From an uncultured Bacillus sp. (GTDB lineage Bacteria > Bacillota > Bacilli > Bacillales > Cytobacillaceae): a stretch of DNA of 6,094 nucleotides. Shown in pieces: positions 1 to 5,664 of this stretch (position 1 is its first letter; each line of letters begins with the position of its first letter). The notes under the pieces are model-generated. The model was not told the DNA's origin, did no database searches, and saw nothing but the letters and a program-made list of their open reading frames with translations. A program made the position numbers and the translations under genes. The stretch is from NCBI GenBank assembly GCA_937902115.1, contig CALGSR010000216.1, positions 1 through 6,094 of the forward strand, in the 5' to 3' direction.

Positions 1-75
1 AATAAAACTTACGTTGACGTTTTTGTTTGTTTAGTTTTCAAAGAGCAATTTATTCGCCTGTTAATTACTGGCGAC
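1..75 (-). other. rRNA operon 5' leader (16S gene lies beyond the left edge)
   Basis: Read on the minus strand, this stretch begins just after promoter P2 and contains TTGCTCTTTGAAAACTAAAC (positions 48 to 29) followed by an A/C-rich run with ACGTCAACGT. That arrangement is characteristic of the untranslated leader before 16S rRNA in Bacillus-type rrn operons. It would be transcribed leftward out of the window. No mature 16S sequence is visible. A related TTGAAAACT motif also occurs before 23S in the spacer of some Bacillus operons. The tandem promoters directly upstream make the operon leader the better reading. Confidence 0.82.
39..47 (-). promoter_or_regulatory. boxA antitermination element of the rrn leader
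   Basis: The minus strand reads TGCTCTTTG, matching the known boxA core TGCTCTTT bound by NusB/NusE (S10) in rRNA antitermination. It lies about 30 nt downstream of the predicted P2 start, inside the leader, as expected. The assignment rests on this motif and its position only. Confidence 0.72.
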
Positions 76-82
76 TTTTAAA

Positions 83-111
83 ATTATATCTTCTCACTAA
101 CGTGATGTCAA
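83..111 (-). promoter_or_regulatory. rrn promoter P2 (sigma-A, perfect consensus)
   Basis: On the minus strand the -35 box TTGACA (111-106) and the -10 box TATAAT (88-83) are both perfect consensus, with an optimal 17-bp spacer. The predicted start is A76 or G75. If it is G75, this would suit the GTP-sensitive initiation known for Bacillus rRNA promoters (inference). The -10 boxes of P2 and P1 are about 86 bp apart, which fits the usual P1/P2 spacing in Bacillus rrn operons. Confidence 0.88.
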
Positions 112-168
112 CTGTTTTTTTGAGATTGTTTTTCACAGAAAACTGTTCTCGCATCAGCGACATATATT

Positions 169-197
169 AATATACCACCCCCATCCATCGAAGTCAA
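169..197 (-). promoter_or_regulatory. rrn promoter P1 (sigma-A)
   Basis: On the minus strand the -35 box TTGACT (197-192) and the -10 box TATATT (174-169) are separated by 17 bp. The predicted start is around 162-161, with G161 a possible initiating purine. The upstream flank is A/T-rich and could act as an UP element. It is the upstream member of a tandem pair with P2. Confidence 0.8.
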
Positions 198-233
198 CTT
201 CTTTTATGAATTATTTTCCTTTCGTAAAAGAAG
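198..233. repeat. 13-bp inverted repeat abutting the rrn P1 -35 box
   Basis: Positions 198-210 pair with 221-233 over 13 bp with a single G-T pair, around a 10-base loop (211-220). The stem is mostly A/T (outer arm CTTCTTTTA). No T-tract follows on either strand, so it is a poor intrinsic terminator. One end touches the first base of the P1 -35 box at 197. It could be an operator, an UP-element-like sequence, or a weak barrier to read-through from the phosphatase gene. Confidence 0.55.
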
Positions 234-260
234 CTGCTATATTTCTCAATGAAAAGATGC

Positions 261-296
261 TGAACAAATGGGACAAGGAACCCGTCCCTCTGTCCC
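261..296 (-). terminator. Candidate terminator after the phosphatase gene; REP-like hairpin
   Basis: On the minus strand, five bases after the phosphatase stop codon, GGGACAG and GGGA (296-285, one bulged A at 289) pair with TTCC and TTGTCCC (280-270). This gives about 11 bp around a CGGG loop. A moderately T-rich ATTTGTTCA (269-261) follows, so termination is plausible but not textbook. GGGACA...TGTCCC hairpins with a GGGACGG core resemble dispersed REP-like palindromes seen in many Firmicute genomes. That resemblance is from memory. Confidence 0.5.
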
Positions 297-300
297 TCCA

Positions 301-1866
301 TTATACAATGACACACCAATTGTGATTGCATTCAGCGTGGATGATTTTTCGTTCCATGATCTCCTCGGCGATCAGTTCTGTCATATCGGTTTGAATTTCT
401 TTCACAACAGGTTTATTTTGAAACATTGGGAAATCCCCCGCTCCGGTTGCCCGGTAGCTGTTCATCACGACGGTAAACTTTCTATCTCGTTCGATTGGAT
501 TGCCGTTATAATGAAGCTTCGTTACTCGTTCGCCAACAGGATTAGAAATTTTCAATTCGTATTCGATGCCTTCCCACATATCGTAGTTGTAATGTTGCTG
601 CTTTGGATTTTCAAATTTCGGATTGACTACGACTTCCCCATCTTTAAGTTCAAAGTATGTCGCAGACTGCTCAAGGGCTTCCCTTATATCGCTTCCGCTC
701 AAAACAATCACTTTTAGTGTATTCGGATAGATATAATTTGCTACAATTTGCCGCATTGTCACGTCGTTCGAAAATCCCCCTTGTTTACTATGAAAGAGAG
801 CTGTACAAGAAATTTCCGCTCCTGTGACGCGAAGCTGTACTTGATTGATAAATTCAACATACGGATGTTCCTGCAGCCTTGCTTGGAAGGGATCGTCAAT
901 ATACATATCACCATCAACTACACCAATGGTTTGATTCAGCCACTCTTCCGTTTCATTATAAAGTGGTCGAAGCAGCGCGCATACCTCCTCATCCGCCTGT
1001 ACCCGATCATCAACATATATGAGAGAAGGCTCATGTGAGATGGAAACGATACGATCCTTATCTTTTGTAACGGTGATAACGATTTCCCCCAGACAAAAGC
1101 CTTTTGTCCCCGGCTGAATCACAGTTTTGCCTAAAAGCTTTTCCGCAATTTCCCGATGTTGGTGGCCTGTAACGAGAATATCCACCCCTTTAATCTCGCG
1201 GCACATGGCATAGCCTTGATTTTCCCCTGTCTCTTTTTCTGCCAGTTCCCCTGTTTGCAAATCACGTTCGAATCCGCCGTGATAACAAACGATCAGTAAA
1301 TCAATCTCTTCCTTGCTGCGGATATGATTGACCCATTTTTGTGCAGCCTGAAGAGCATCTTCAAAATGAAGTCCTTCAATATGATCAGGCTCTTCCCATA
1401 TCGGTACAAAATGTGTCGTCAGACCTAAAAGCGCAATCCGGAGACCGGCAATATTTTTAACGACATAAGGTTTTCCTAAATGACTCCCATCATCTTCTAC
1501 AATATTAGCCGACAGCCAAGGAAAATCAGATTGCTCCATTACATCCTTAATGAAAGGCAGGCCGTAATTAAACTCATGATTACCAAACGTCACCGCATCA
1601 TATTTTAAATAATTGGCGGCTACAACAATCGGATTCTTCTTCTTTTGTCTAAATTTATGATGATAAAAGGTAAGTGGGCTTCCCTGTATAAAATCACCAT
1701 TATCGATTAATAAGACAATCCCTTCTTTCCGCTTCTCTTTTATGATAGACGCGAGTTTAGCCAACCCTAAATTTTCTTCCTTCCGCTCTCGGAAGGATGT
1801 TGGATAGACATACCCATGGATGTCACTTGTTACTAACAAACGGATTTCTATATCTTTCATTCTCAT
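301..1866 (-). CDS. Metallophosphatase: 5'-nucleotidase / 2',3'-cyclic phosphodiesterase family
   Basis: This 521-residue protein likely hydrolyses nucleotides or cyclic nucleotides, releasing phosphate. The N-terminal calcineurin-like metallophosphoesterase domain (about residues 7-270) has the full metal-binding set: DIH (15-17), GDFIQGSP (57-64), GNHEF (95-99), a His-Gly-Gly segment (H196) and GHQH (234-237). The C-terminal 5'-nucleotidase domain (about 313-490) shows YNYDMWEGIEYEL (426-438) and NSYRATGAGDF (469-479), typical of the substrate-binding part. There is no signal peptide or anchor, so it is probably cytoplasmic, unlike secreted UshA/CpdB relatives. Two starts are possible: ATG at 1866 (4 nt after GGAGG) or ATG at 1860 (10 nt after). 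The gene is divergent from the phn operon and codirectional with the rRNA promoters. I see no convincing sigma-A promoter for it. Substrate cannot be set from sequence; the family is certain, the exact activity is not. Confidence 0.93.
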   Translation of the reverse strand: MRMKDIEIRLLVTSDIHGYVYPTSFRERKEENLGLAKLASIIKEKRKEGIVLLIDNGDFIQGSPLTFYHHKFRQKKKNPIVVAANYLKYDAVTFGNHEFNYGLPFIKDVMEQSDFPWLSANIVEDDGSHLGKPYVVKNIAGLRIALLGLTTHFVPIWEEPDHIEGLHFEDALQAAQKWVNHIRSKEEIDLLIVCYHGGFERDLQTGELAEKETGENQGYAMCREIKGVDILVTGHQHREIAEKLLGKTVIQPGTKGFCLGEIVITVTKDKDRIVSISHEPSLIYVDDRVQADEEVCALLRPLYNETEEWLNQTIGVVDGDMYIDDPFQARLQEHPYVEFINQVQLRVTGAEISCTALFHSKQGGFSNDVTMRQIVANYIYPNTLKVIVLSGSDIREALEQSATYFELKDGEVVVNPKFENPKQQHYNYDMWEGIEYELKISNPVGERVTKLHYNGNPIERDRKFTVVMNSYRATGAGDFPMFQNKPVVKEIQTDMTELIAEEIMERKIIHAECNHNWCVIV

Positions 1867-1870
1867 GCCG

Positions 1871-1875
1871 CCTCC
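1871..1875 (-). promoter_or_regulatory. Ribosome binding site of the phosphatase gene
   Basis: The minus strand reads GGAGG followed by CGGC and ATG (1866-1864), with a second in-frame ATG at 1860-1858. The spacing of 4 nt to the first is rather short and 10 nt to the second is slightly long, so the sequence does not decide between them. The product differs by only two residues. Confidence 0.7.
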
Positions 1876-1943
1876 ACAAACATTATGAATACTTTATTGA
1901 TAAGATCATTCAACAAAATCCAGCTTACGTTGATCCCCATAAG

Positions 1944-1963
1944 GTTAGCAACATGTTGCAAAC
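1944..1963. promoter_or_regulatory. 20-bp near-perfect palindrome, candidate operator
   Basis: The sequence GTTAGCAACATGTTGCAAAC is symmetric at 9 of 10 base pairs, with a perfect 12-bp core GCAACATGTTGC (1948-1959). The only mismatch is at 1947/1960. It sits in the divergent intergenic region, about 80 bp upstream of the phosphatase start and 24 bp from the first PhoP-like repeat. Size and symmetry suit a dimeric helix-turn-helix regulator. No T-tract follows, so it is not a terminator. The regulator is unknown. Confidence 0.45.
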
Positions 1964-1986
1964 ATCTGAATACTTACCTCCGATAA

Positions 1987-2045
1987 TTAACAGAAGATTT
2001 ACATTTATTTACATCCTGTACGTAATGCTTAACACTGTCTTAAAA
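1987..2045 (+). promoter_or_regulatory. Pho box: PhoP-type direct-repeat array
   Basis: TTnACA-like hexamers recur at roughly one helical turn: TTAACA (1987), TTTACA (1998), TTTACA (2008), a degenerate unit near 2017-2022 (TGTACG), TTAACA (2029) and TTAAAA (2040). Steps are 11, 10, about 21 for two turns, and 11 bp. This matches the known Bacillus PhoP binding pattern of TT(A/T/C)A(C/T)A repeats at about 11-bp periodicity. With a start near 2067, the repeats from 2008 to 2045 fall at about -59 to -22, the core position expected for PhoP activation. This predicts induction of phnD and the genes after it under phosphate starvation. Confidence 0.72.
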
Positions 2046-2054
2046 AATGAAAGG

Positions 2055-2060
2055 TACACT
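2055..2060 (+). promoter_or_regulatory. Candidate -10 box of the phnD operon promoter
   Basis: TACACT matches TATAAT at 4 of 6 positions and lies 9 bp after the last PhoP-like repeat. No good -35 box stands 17 bp upstream, as is usual for activator-dependent Pho promoters. The predicted start is near G2067, giving a short leader of about 29 nt with no room for a riboswitch. TAGTAT (2065-2070) is an alternative, weaker in position. Confidence 0.45.
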
Positions 2061-2080
2061 AATTTAGTATTCAAAAAAAA

Positions 2081-2098
2081 AGGGGGGTACTAGGGTTG
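2081..2098 (+). promoter_or_regulatory. Ribosome binding site and TTG start of phnD
   Basis: AGGGGGGT (2081-2088) is a strong Shine-Dalgarno sequence, 7 nt before a TTG codon at 2096-2098. No ATG or GTG lies at a suitable place, and translation from this TTG gives an ideal lipoprotein signal peptide. TTG is therefore taken as the start. A run of nine A (2073-2081) runs straight into six G (2082-2087). Confidence 0.82.
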
Positions 2099-3172
2099 AA
2101 AAAGATTCTGTTTTTTTGTATGACCTTTTTTCTCGTCGCTTTACTGGCAGCCTGCAACGGAGGGACTTCTGAATCTACTTCTAATGAAGAAAACACAAAT
2201 AATGAATCCGAAGGGGAAAACATTAAGCTTGATAAACTCTCAGTTGGATTTGTCCCATCGAGGGATCCGGATGAAATTATCACCGCTACAGAACCGCTCA
2301 AAAATTTATTAACAGAAGAATTAGCTTCACTCGGTTACGAAGTTGAAGATGTAGAAATCAATGTTGGAACAAACTATGAAGCAGTTGGTGAAGCTTTATC
2401 AGCAGGCACAACCGATATCGGTCTCATTCCCGGTGGAACCTATGTATTATATGATGACGGTGCCGAAGTTATTTTAACAGCAACAAGGGCTGGTCTAAGC
2501 AATGATTCAGATGCTGCTAAAGACTGGAATGAAAATGAACCAACTGAAGCAACAGATAAACAGGCTGTTTCTTACCGTGCGCTCATCATCGCCGGTCCTT
2601 CTGAAAAAGGAAAAGAAATTGCTGAGAAAATTAATAAGGGTGAAGAACTTACTTTTGAAGATGTAAACAGTGCTTCATGGAGTGTCATGTCTTCTTCATC
2701 CCCGGCAGGATACATATATCCAGCTCTTTGGTTACAAGAAAACTTTGATAAAACGATTACTGATTTAGAAAAAGTTGTCCAAGTTGATTCTTATGGCAGT
2801 GCATTTGCTCGATTAGCTGCAGGGCAAACGGACGTTTTAGTCACTTATGCCGATGCACGCCGCGATAATATCGACAAGTGGACTTCTGAATTTGGCCGTT
2901 CGGCTTCTATTTGGGAAGAAACGGATGTAATTGGGGTAACACCTCCTATTTATAATGATACAATCAGCGTCAGCAAAAACTCTGAAAAAATGGATGATAA
3001 ACTCAAGGAAGCCCTACAGCAAGCCTTCATCAACATAGCGCAAACGGATGAAGGAAAGGAAGTCATCTCTATTTACAATCACGAAGGCTATCAAGAAGCT
3101 GCTGATTCTGATTATGATAACGAACGTAAAGCACAGGAAATGATTCAAAAATTAGGAAGCAGCAAACAGTAA
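2096..3172 (+). CDS. phnD: PhnD-type substrate-binding lipoprotein of a phosphonate/phosphite-class ABC importer
   Basis: This 358-residue extracellular lipoprotein captures the substrate and delivers it to the permease. The signal peptide (MKKILFF start) ends in lipobox LAAC with Cys20 as the lipidated residue, followed by a flexible Ser/Thr/Asn/Glu-rich linker (about 21-43). The periplasmic-binding-protein type II fold follows: VGFVPSRDPDE (50-60) at the first strand, a GTTDIGLIPGG segment (104-114), the serine-rich SSSSPAGYIYP (199-209) that in the family contacts the oxyanion, and GQTDVLVTYAD (243-253) carrying a likely ligand-binding acidic residue (D246, by analogy to E. coli PhnD). The start is TTG. 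It is first in its operon, downstream of the PhoP-type array, and separated from phnC by a terminator-like hairpin that would favour its excess expression. Related PhnD proteins bind phosphonates, phosphite, hypophosphite or phosphate, so the ligand is not settled. Confidence 0.93.
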   Translation: MKKILFFCMTFFLVALLAACNGGTSESTSNEENTNNESEGENIKLDKLSVGFVPSRDPDEIITATEPLKNLLTEELASLGYEVEDVEINVGTNYEAVGEALSAGTTDIGLIPGGTYVLYDDGAEVILTATRAGLSNDSDAAKDWNENEPTEATDKQAVSYRALIIAGPSEKGKEIAEKINKGEELTFEDVNSASWSVMSSSSPAGYIYPALWLQENFDKTITDLEKVVQVDSYGSAFARLAAGQTDVLVTYADARRDNIDKWTSEFGRSASIWEETDVIGVTPPIYNDTISVSKNSEKMDDKLKEALQQAFINIAQTDEGKEVISIYNHEGYQEAADSDYDNERKAQEMIQKLGSSKQ

Positions 3173-3188
3173 CACTTTGTTTCAACAT

Positions 3189-3222
3189 AGAAGAGGACAT
3201 TTATATGTGTTCTCTTCTTTTT
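3189..3222 (+). terminator. Terminator-like hairpin (attenuator) between phnD and phnC
   Basis: AGAAGAGGACA (3189-3199) pairs with TGTTCTCTTCT (3208-3218) over 11 bp with one G-U pair, around an 8-base loop. The stem runs into a T-tract (3218-3222). It lies 16 nt after the phnD stop and 28 nt before phnC, and no clear promoter follows. Partial termination here would leave more phnD than phnCE message, and the hairpin would also protect the phnD 3' end. The T-run is short, so leaky termination is expected. Confidence 0.8.
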
Positions 3223-3250
3223 ACATAGACTTAAAGAAACGGAGATTGTC

Positions 3251-4036
3251 ATGATTAACTTTATCGATGTAGGAAAAACCTATCCGAACGGTTTCCAAGC
3301 CTTGAATCAGATTCATTTAACGATTGAGCAAGGTGAATTTGTTGCTGTTATCGGGTTGTCAGGTGCGGGAAAGTCAACATTAATCCGCTGCATTAATCGC
3401 ATGCACGACATTTCCAGCGGAAAATTGATCGTCAATGATGTGGAGGTTGCCGCCTTAAAAGGGAAGGAAGTGCGCCTTTTTCGCAGAAACATCGGGATGA
3501 TTTTTCAATCCTTTAACTTAGTTACACGAACAACAGTTTTGAAAAATGTTCTCGTTTCATTTGTTCCTCGATTACCGCTATGGCGCAAAATCCTTGGTCT
3601 ATTTTCGCAAGAGGAAAAAAGATCTGCCTTAACCGCTCTTGATCAGGTGGGAATTTTGGATAAAGCCTACACAAGAGTCGACCAGCTTTCAGGCGGGCAG
3701 CAGCAGCGGGTGGCGCTTGCCAGAACGTTAGCGCAAAACCCAGGGATTATTTTAGCAGACGAACCGGTTGCTTCTTTAGATCCGGTCACGGCTGCGCAAG
3801 TGATGGACGATTTTAAAAGAATAAATAAAGAAATGAATATTACAGTCATCATGAACATTCATCATGTGGAACTAGCTCTGGAATATGCCGATCGTATTAT
3901 CGGGATTAGAAAAGGTGAAATTGTCTTTGACGGGAAGTCTGCCGATGTGAATCAAAGTGTCTTGGACCATATATACGGCAGATTAGAAACTAGCTTTCTT
4001 GTAAAAAAAGAAGGAGAATTCGCTAACCATGTTTGA
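3251..4036 (+). CDS. phnC: PhnC-type ATPase subunit of the ABC importer
   Basis: This 261-residue cytoplasmic ATPase powers import through the two PhnE permeases. All ABC motifs are intact: Walker A GLSGAGKST (35-43, catalytic K41), Q-loop Q86 in IFQSFNL, signature LSGGQQQR (146-153), Walker B IILADE (166-171, D170 and catalytic E171), D-loop SLDP (175-178) and switch His204 in MNIHHVE (201-207). The GLSGAGKST form and the NIHHV switch region (NLHQV in many homologues) are typical of the PhnC subfamily, and the length is normal. The ATG at 3251 has GGAG (3241-3244) 6 nt upstream. The 3' end overlaps phnE1 by 8 bp, which suggests translational coupling. It lacks its own clear promoter and is probably transcribed by read-through of the hairpin after phnD. 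Confidence 0.95.
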   Translation: MINFIDVGKTYPNGFQALNQIHLTIEQGEFVAVIGLSGAGKSTLIRCINRMHDISSGKLIVNDVEVAALKGKEVRLFRRNIGMIFQSFNLVTRTTVLKNVLVSFVPRLPLWRKILGLFSQEEKRSALTALDQVGILDKAYTRVDQLSGGQQQRVALARTLAQNPGIILADEPVASLDPVTAAQVMDDFKRINKEMNITVIMNIHHVELALEYADRIIGIRKGEIVFDGKSADVNQSVLDHIYGRLETSFLVKKEGEFANHV

Positions 4037-4844
4037 TAAAATTTTCCCGCCGAAGAAAATCACACTGGCAAATGGAAAAAGTGTTTTGGAAAAACGCTCC
4101 CGTACCCCATTTGTTGTTCTGCTATTGCTAGTTGCCTCTTACTTCTCGTTAAACATAACTGGTTTTGACGGCGGCATCATCGCCAGACGTATTCATCAGT
4201 TTTTCGTTATTTTAAATGACATGGTTCCACCAAATTGGGAATACCTCTCAAGGCTTTGGTCTCCGTTAATGGATACAATTAAAATGTCATTGTTAGGCTC
4301 AATCCTTGGCGCTCTTGCGGCTCTTCCTGTTGCGCTATTGGCATCTTCAAACATCATGAAAAACACCTTCATCGTCATGATTTTTAAATTCATCTTAAGT
4401 CTGCTTCGCACACTGCCAACATTAATTGCCGCTCTCATCGCTACCTTTATCTTTGGCTTAGGGACGCTGGCAGGGACGACGGCGATTTTTATCTTTACCC
4501 TCGCCTATGTCGGGAAACTCCTTTATGAGCAAATCGAAAATGTCGATATGAGTGCCTATGAAGCCATGGAATCAATGGGATTGTCAAAGCTGTATGCCTT
4601 TCGTTACGCTATATTCCCGCAAGTACTGCCAAACTATTTATCTGTCTCCTTATTCTGCTTTGAGGGGAATGTTCGCTATGCCTCTATACTAGGCTATGTT
4701 GGTGCCGGCGGGGTCGGTCTTCTTTTAAACGAAGGACTGGGGTGGCGGAATTATGCCGACGTCGGAATGATTTTGCTCATGCTTGCCATTACCGTCTTTA
4801 TCATTGAAAACATTAGCGAATATTTCCGTAAAAAGCTTATTTAA
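4029..4844 (+). CDS. phnE: PhnE-type permease subunit 1 of the ABC importer
   Basis: This 271-residue membrane protein forms half of the transport channel. Hydrophobic segments lie at about 28-45, 83-106, 113-134, 136-160, 200-212 and 244-260. A cytoplasmic EAA loop, YEAMESMGLSK followed by Phe-Arg and a FPQVLP motif (177-201), docks on PhnC, and the VGAGGVG motif (224-230) is a PhnE-family signature. The N-terminal extension of about 25 polar residues is cytoplasmic. The start ATG at 4029 lies inside the end of phnC, and AAGGAG (4011-4016) is 12 nt upstream, a rather long spacing. Coupling to phnC translation probably helps. It is followed after 13 bp by a second, diverged permease gene, so the channel is likely a PhnE1-PhnE2 heterodimer. 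Confidence 0.93.
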   Translation: MFDKIFPPKKITLANGKSVLEKRSRTPFVVLLLLVASYFSLNITGFDGGIIARRIHQFFVILNDMVPPNWEYLSRLWSPLMDTIKMSLLGSILGALAALPVALLASSNIMKNTFIVMIFKFILSLLRTLPTLIAALIATFIFGLGTLAGTTAIFIFTLAYVGKLLYEQIENVDMSAYEAMESMGLSKLYAFRYAIFPQVLPNYLSVSLFCFEGNVRYASILGYVGAGGVGLLLNEGLGWRNYADVGMILLMLAITVFIIENISEYFRKKLI

Positions 4845-4857
4845 GGGAGAGAGTTCT

Positions 4858-5664
4858 ATGGAGACAATCGAAAAACAGCTTCAGGCCGAGCCGAGAAACT
4901 ATCAATATATGGTGTTTATTTCTATCATTCTCATTGGTCTATTCATCTGGTCAGTATCGACGGTTGAACTTACGCAGCTCCAATCAAGCGGCCTGCAAAT
5001 CGCAGCAAATATTATTTCAGGTATATTCAATCCCAATCTCGAGTTGCTGGTGAATTTCACAACAACCGGTGTGCCCTATCTGCTGATTGAAACGATTGCT
5101 ATCGCATTTCTCGGAACAATCATCGGAGCGATCTTAGCGATTCCACTCGCCTTTTTATCATCATCTAACGTGGTGCCGAAACCGATTGCCTTTTTAACAA
5201 AGATTTTACTGATTGCGATTCGTACCATCCCGGCGATCGTTTATGGATTGATGTTCATCCGTGTAACAGGGCCCGGACCTTTCGCCGGGGTTTTGACGAT
5301 GTCCCTGACATCGATCGGAATGCTTGCCAAACTTTATGCGGATGTGATTGAGGATTTAGATATTAGCGTCCTGGAATCGATGACCTCAATCGGATGCTCT
5401 CTTTTTGAAAAAATTCGTTATGGCATCGTGCCGCAGCTTTTCGCTATGTTCCTCTCAATTGTCATTTACCGCTTCGATATGAACCTGCGTGATGCCGCCG
5501 TTCTTGGCCTTGTCGGCGCAGGCGGTATTGGAGCGCCGCTCATTTTCGCGATGAACGCCTACCGCTGGGAAGAGGTTGGTTCCATTTTAATTGGGCTGGT
5601 TCTCCTAATTTTAATGGTTGAATATATGTCCAACAAAATACGAAGCAAATTAGTAAGAGGGTGA
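4858..5664 (+). CDS. phnE: PhnE-type permease subunit 2 of the ABC importer
   Basis: This 268-residue membrane protein is the second half of the channel. Hydrophobic segments lie at about 17-35, 74-100, 108-133, 140-160, 188-205 and 240-256. The EAA loop VLESMTSIGCS followed by KIRYGIVPQ (171-193) and the VGAGGIG motif (219-225) correspond to those of the first permease, but the two proteins differ strongly elsewhere, so the pair arose by an old duplication. The start is ATG at 4858 with AAGGGAG (4843-4849), overlapping the phnE1 stop, at good spacing. An in-frame ATG at 4783 would add 25 residues but lies within phnE1, has no Shine-Dalgarno sequence, and gives an N-terminus unlike the family. 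It is rejected as the start. Confidence 0.93.
   Translation: METIEKQLQAEPRNYQYMVFISIILIGLFIWSVSTVELTQLQSSGLQIAANIISGIFNPNLELLVNFTTTGVPYLLIETIAIAFLGTIIGAILAIPLAFLSSSNVVPKPIAFLTKILLIAIRTIPAIVYGLMFIRVTGPGPFAGVLTMSLTSIGMLAKLYADVIEDLDISVLESMTSIGCSLFEKIRYGIVPQLFAMFLSIVIYRFDMNLRDAAVLGLVGAGGIGAPLIFAMNAYRWEEVGSILIGLVLLILMVEYMSNKIRSKLVRG

Noticed and set aside
268..717. Plus-strand open frame of 149 codons
   Set aside because: It lies antisense to the phosphatase gene, has no ribosome binding site, and its product shows no recognisable domain; the minus-strand protein has intact catalytic motifs.
748..1038. Plus-strand open frame of 96 codons
   Set aside because: Fully antisense within the phosphatase gene, with no ribosome binding site or family features.
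1882..1887. CATAAT on the minus strand as a -10 box for the phosphatase gene
   Set aside because: It would start transcription within the GGAGG ribosome site, and no -35 box stands 16-18 bp upstream.
1797..2093. Plus-strand open frame of 98 codons spanning the divergent intergenic region
   Set aside because: It overlaps the 5' end of the phosphatase gene and runs across the Pho box array and the phnD ribosome site; composition is not protein-like and no Shine-Dalgarno sequence precedes it.
1867..2095. Riboswitch or long structured leader before phnD
   Set aside because: The predicted transcript start near 2067 leaves only about 29 nt of leader, and no conserved riboswitch structure is seen.
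2071..2301. Minus-strand open frame of 76 codons
   Set aside because: Antisense to the phnD signal peptide and linker; its serine-rich translation reflects the complement of the Glu/Thr/Ser linker codons.
3667..3858. Minus-strand open frame of 63 codons
   Set aside because: Antisense to the conserved signature and Walker B part of phnC.
4196..4438. Minus-strand open frame of 80 codons
   Set aside because: Antisense to phnE1, whose membrane and EAA motifs are intact.
4783..4857. N-terminal extension of phnE2 from an upstream ATG
   Set aside because: It overlaps the end of phnE1, has no ribosome site, and a well-placed AAGGGAG supports the ATG at 4858.
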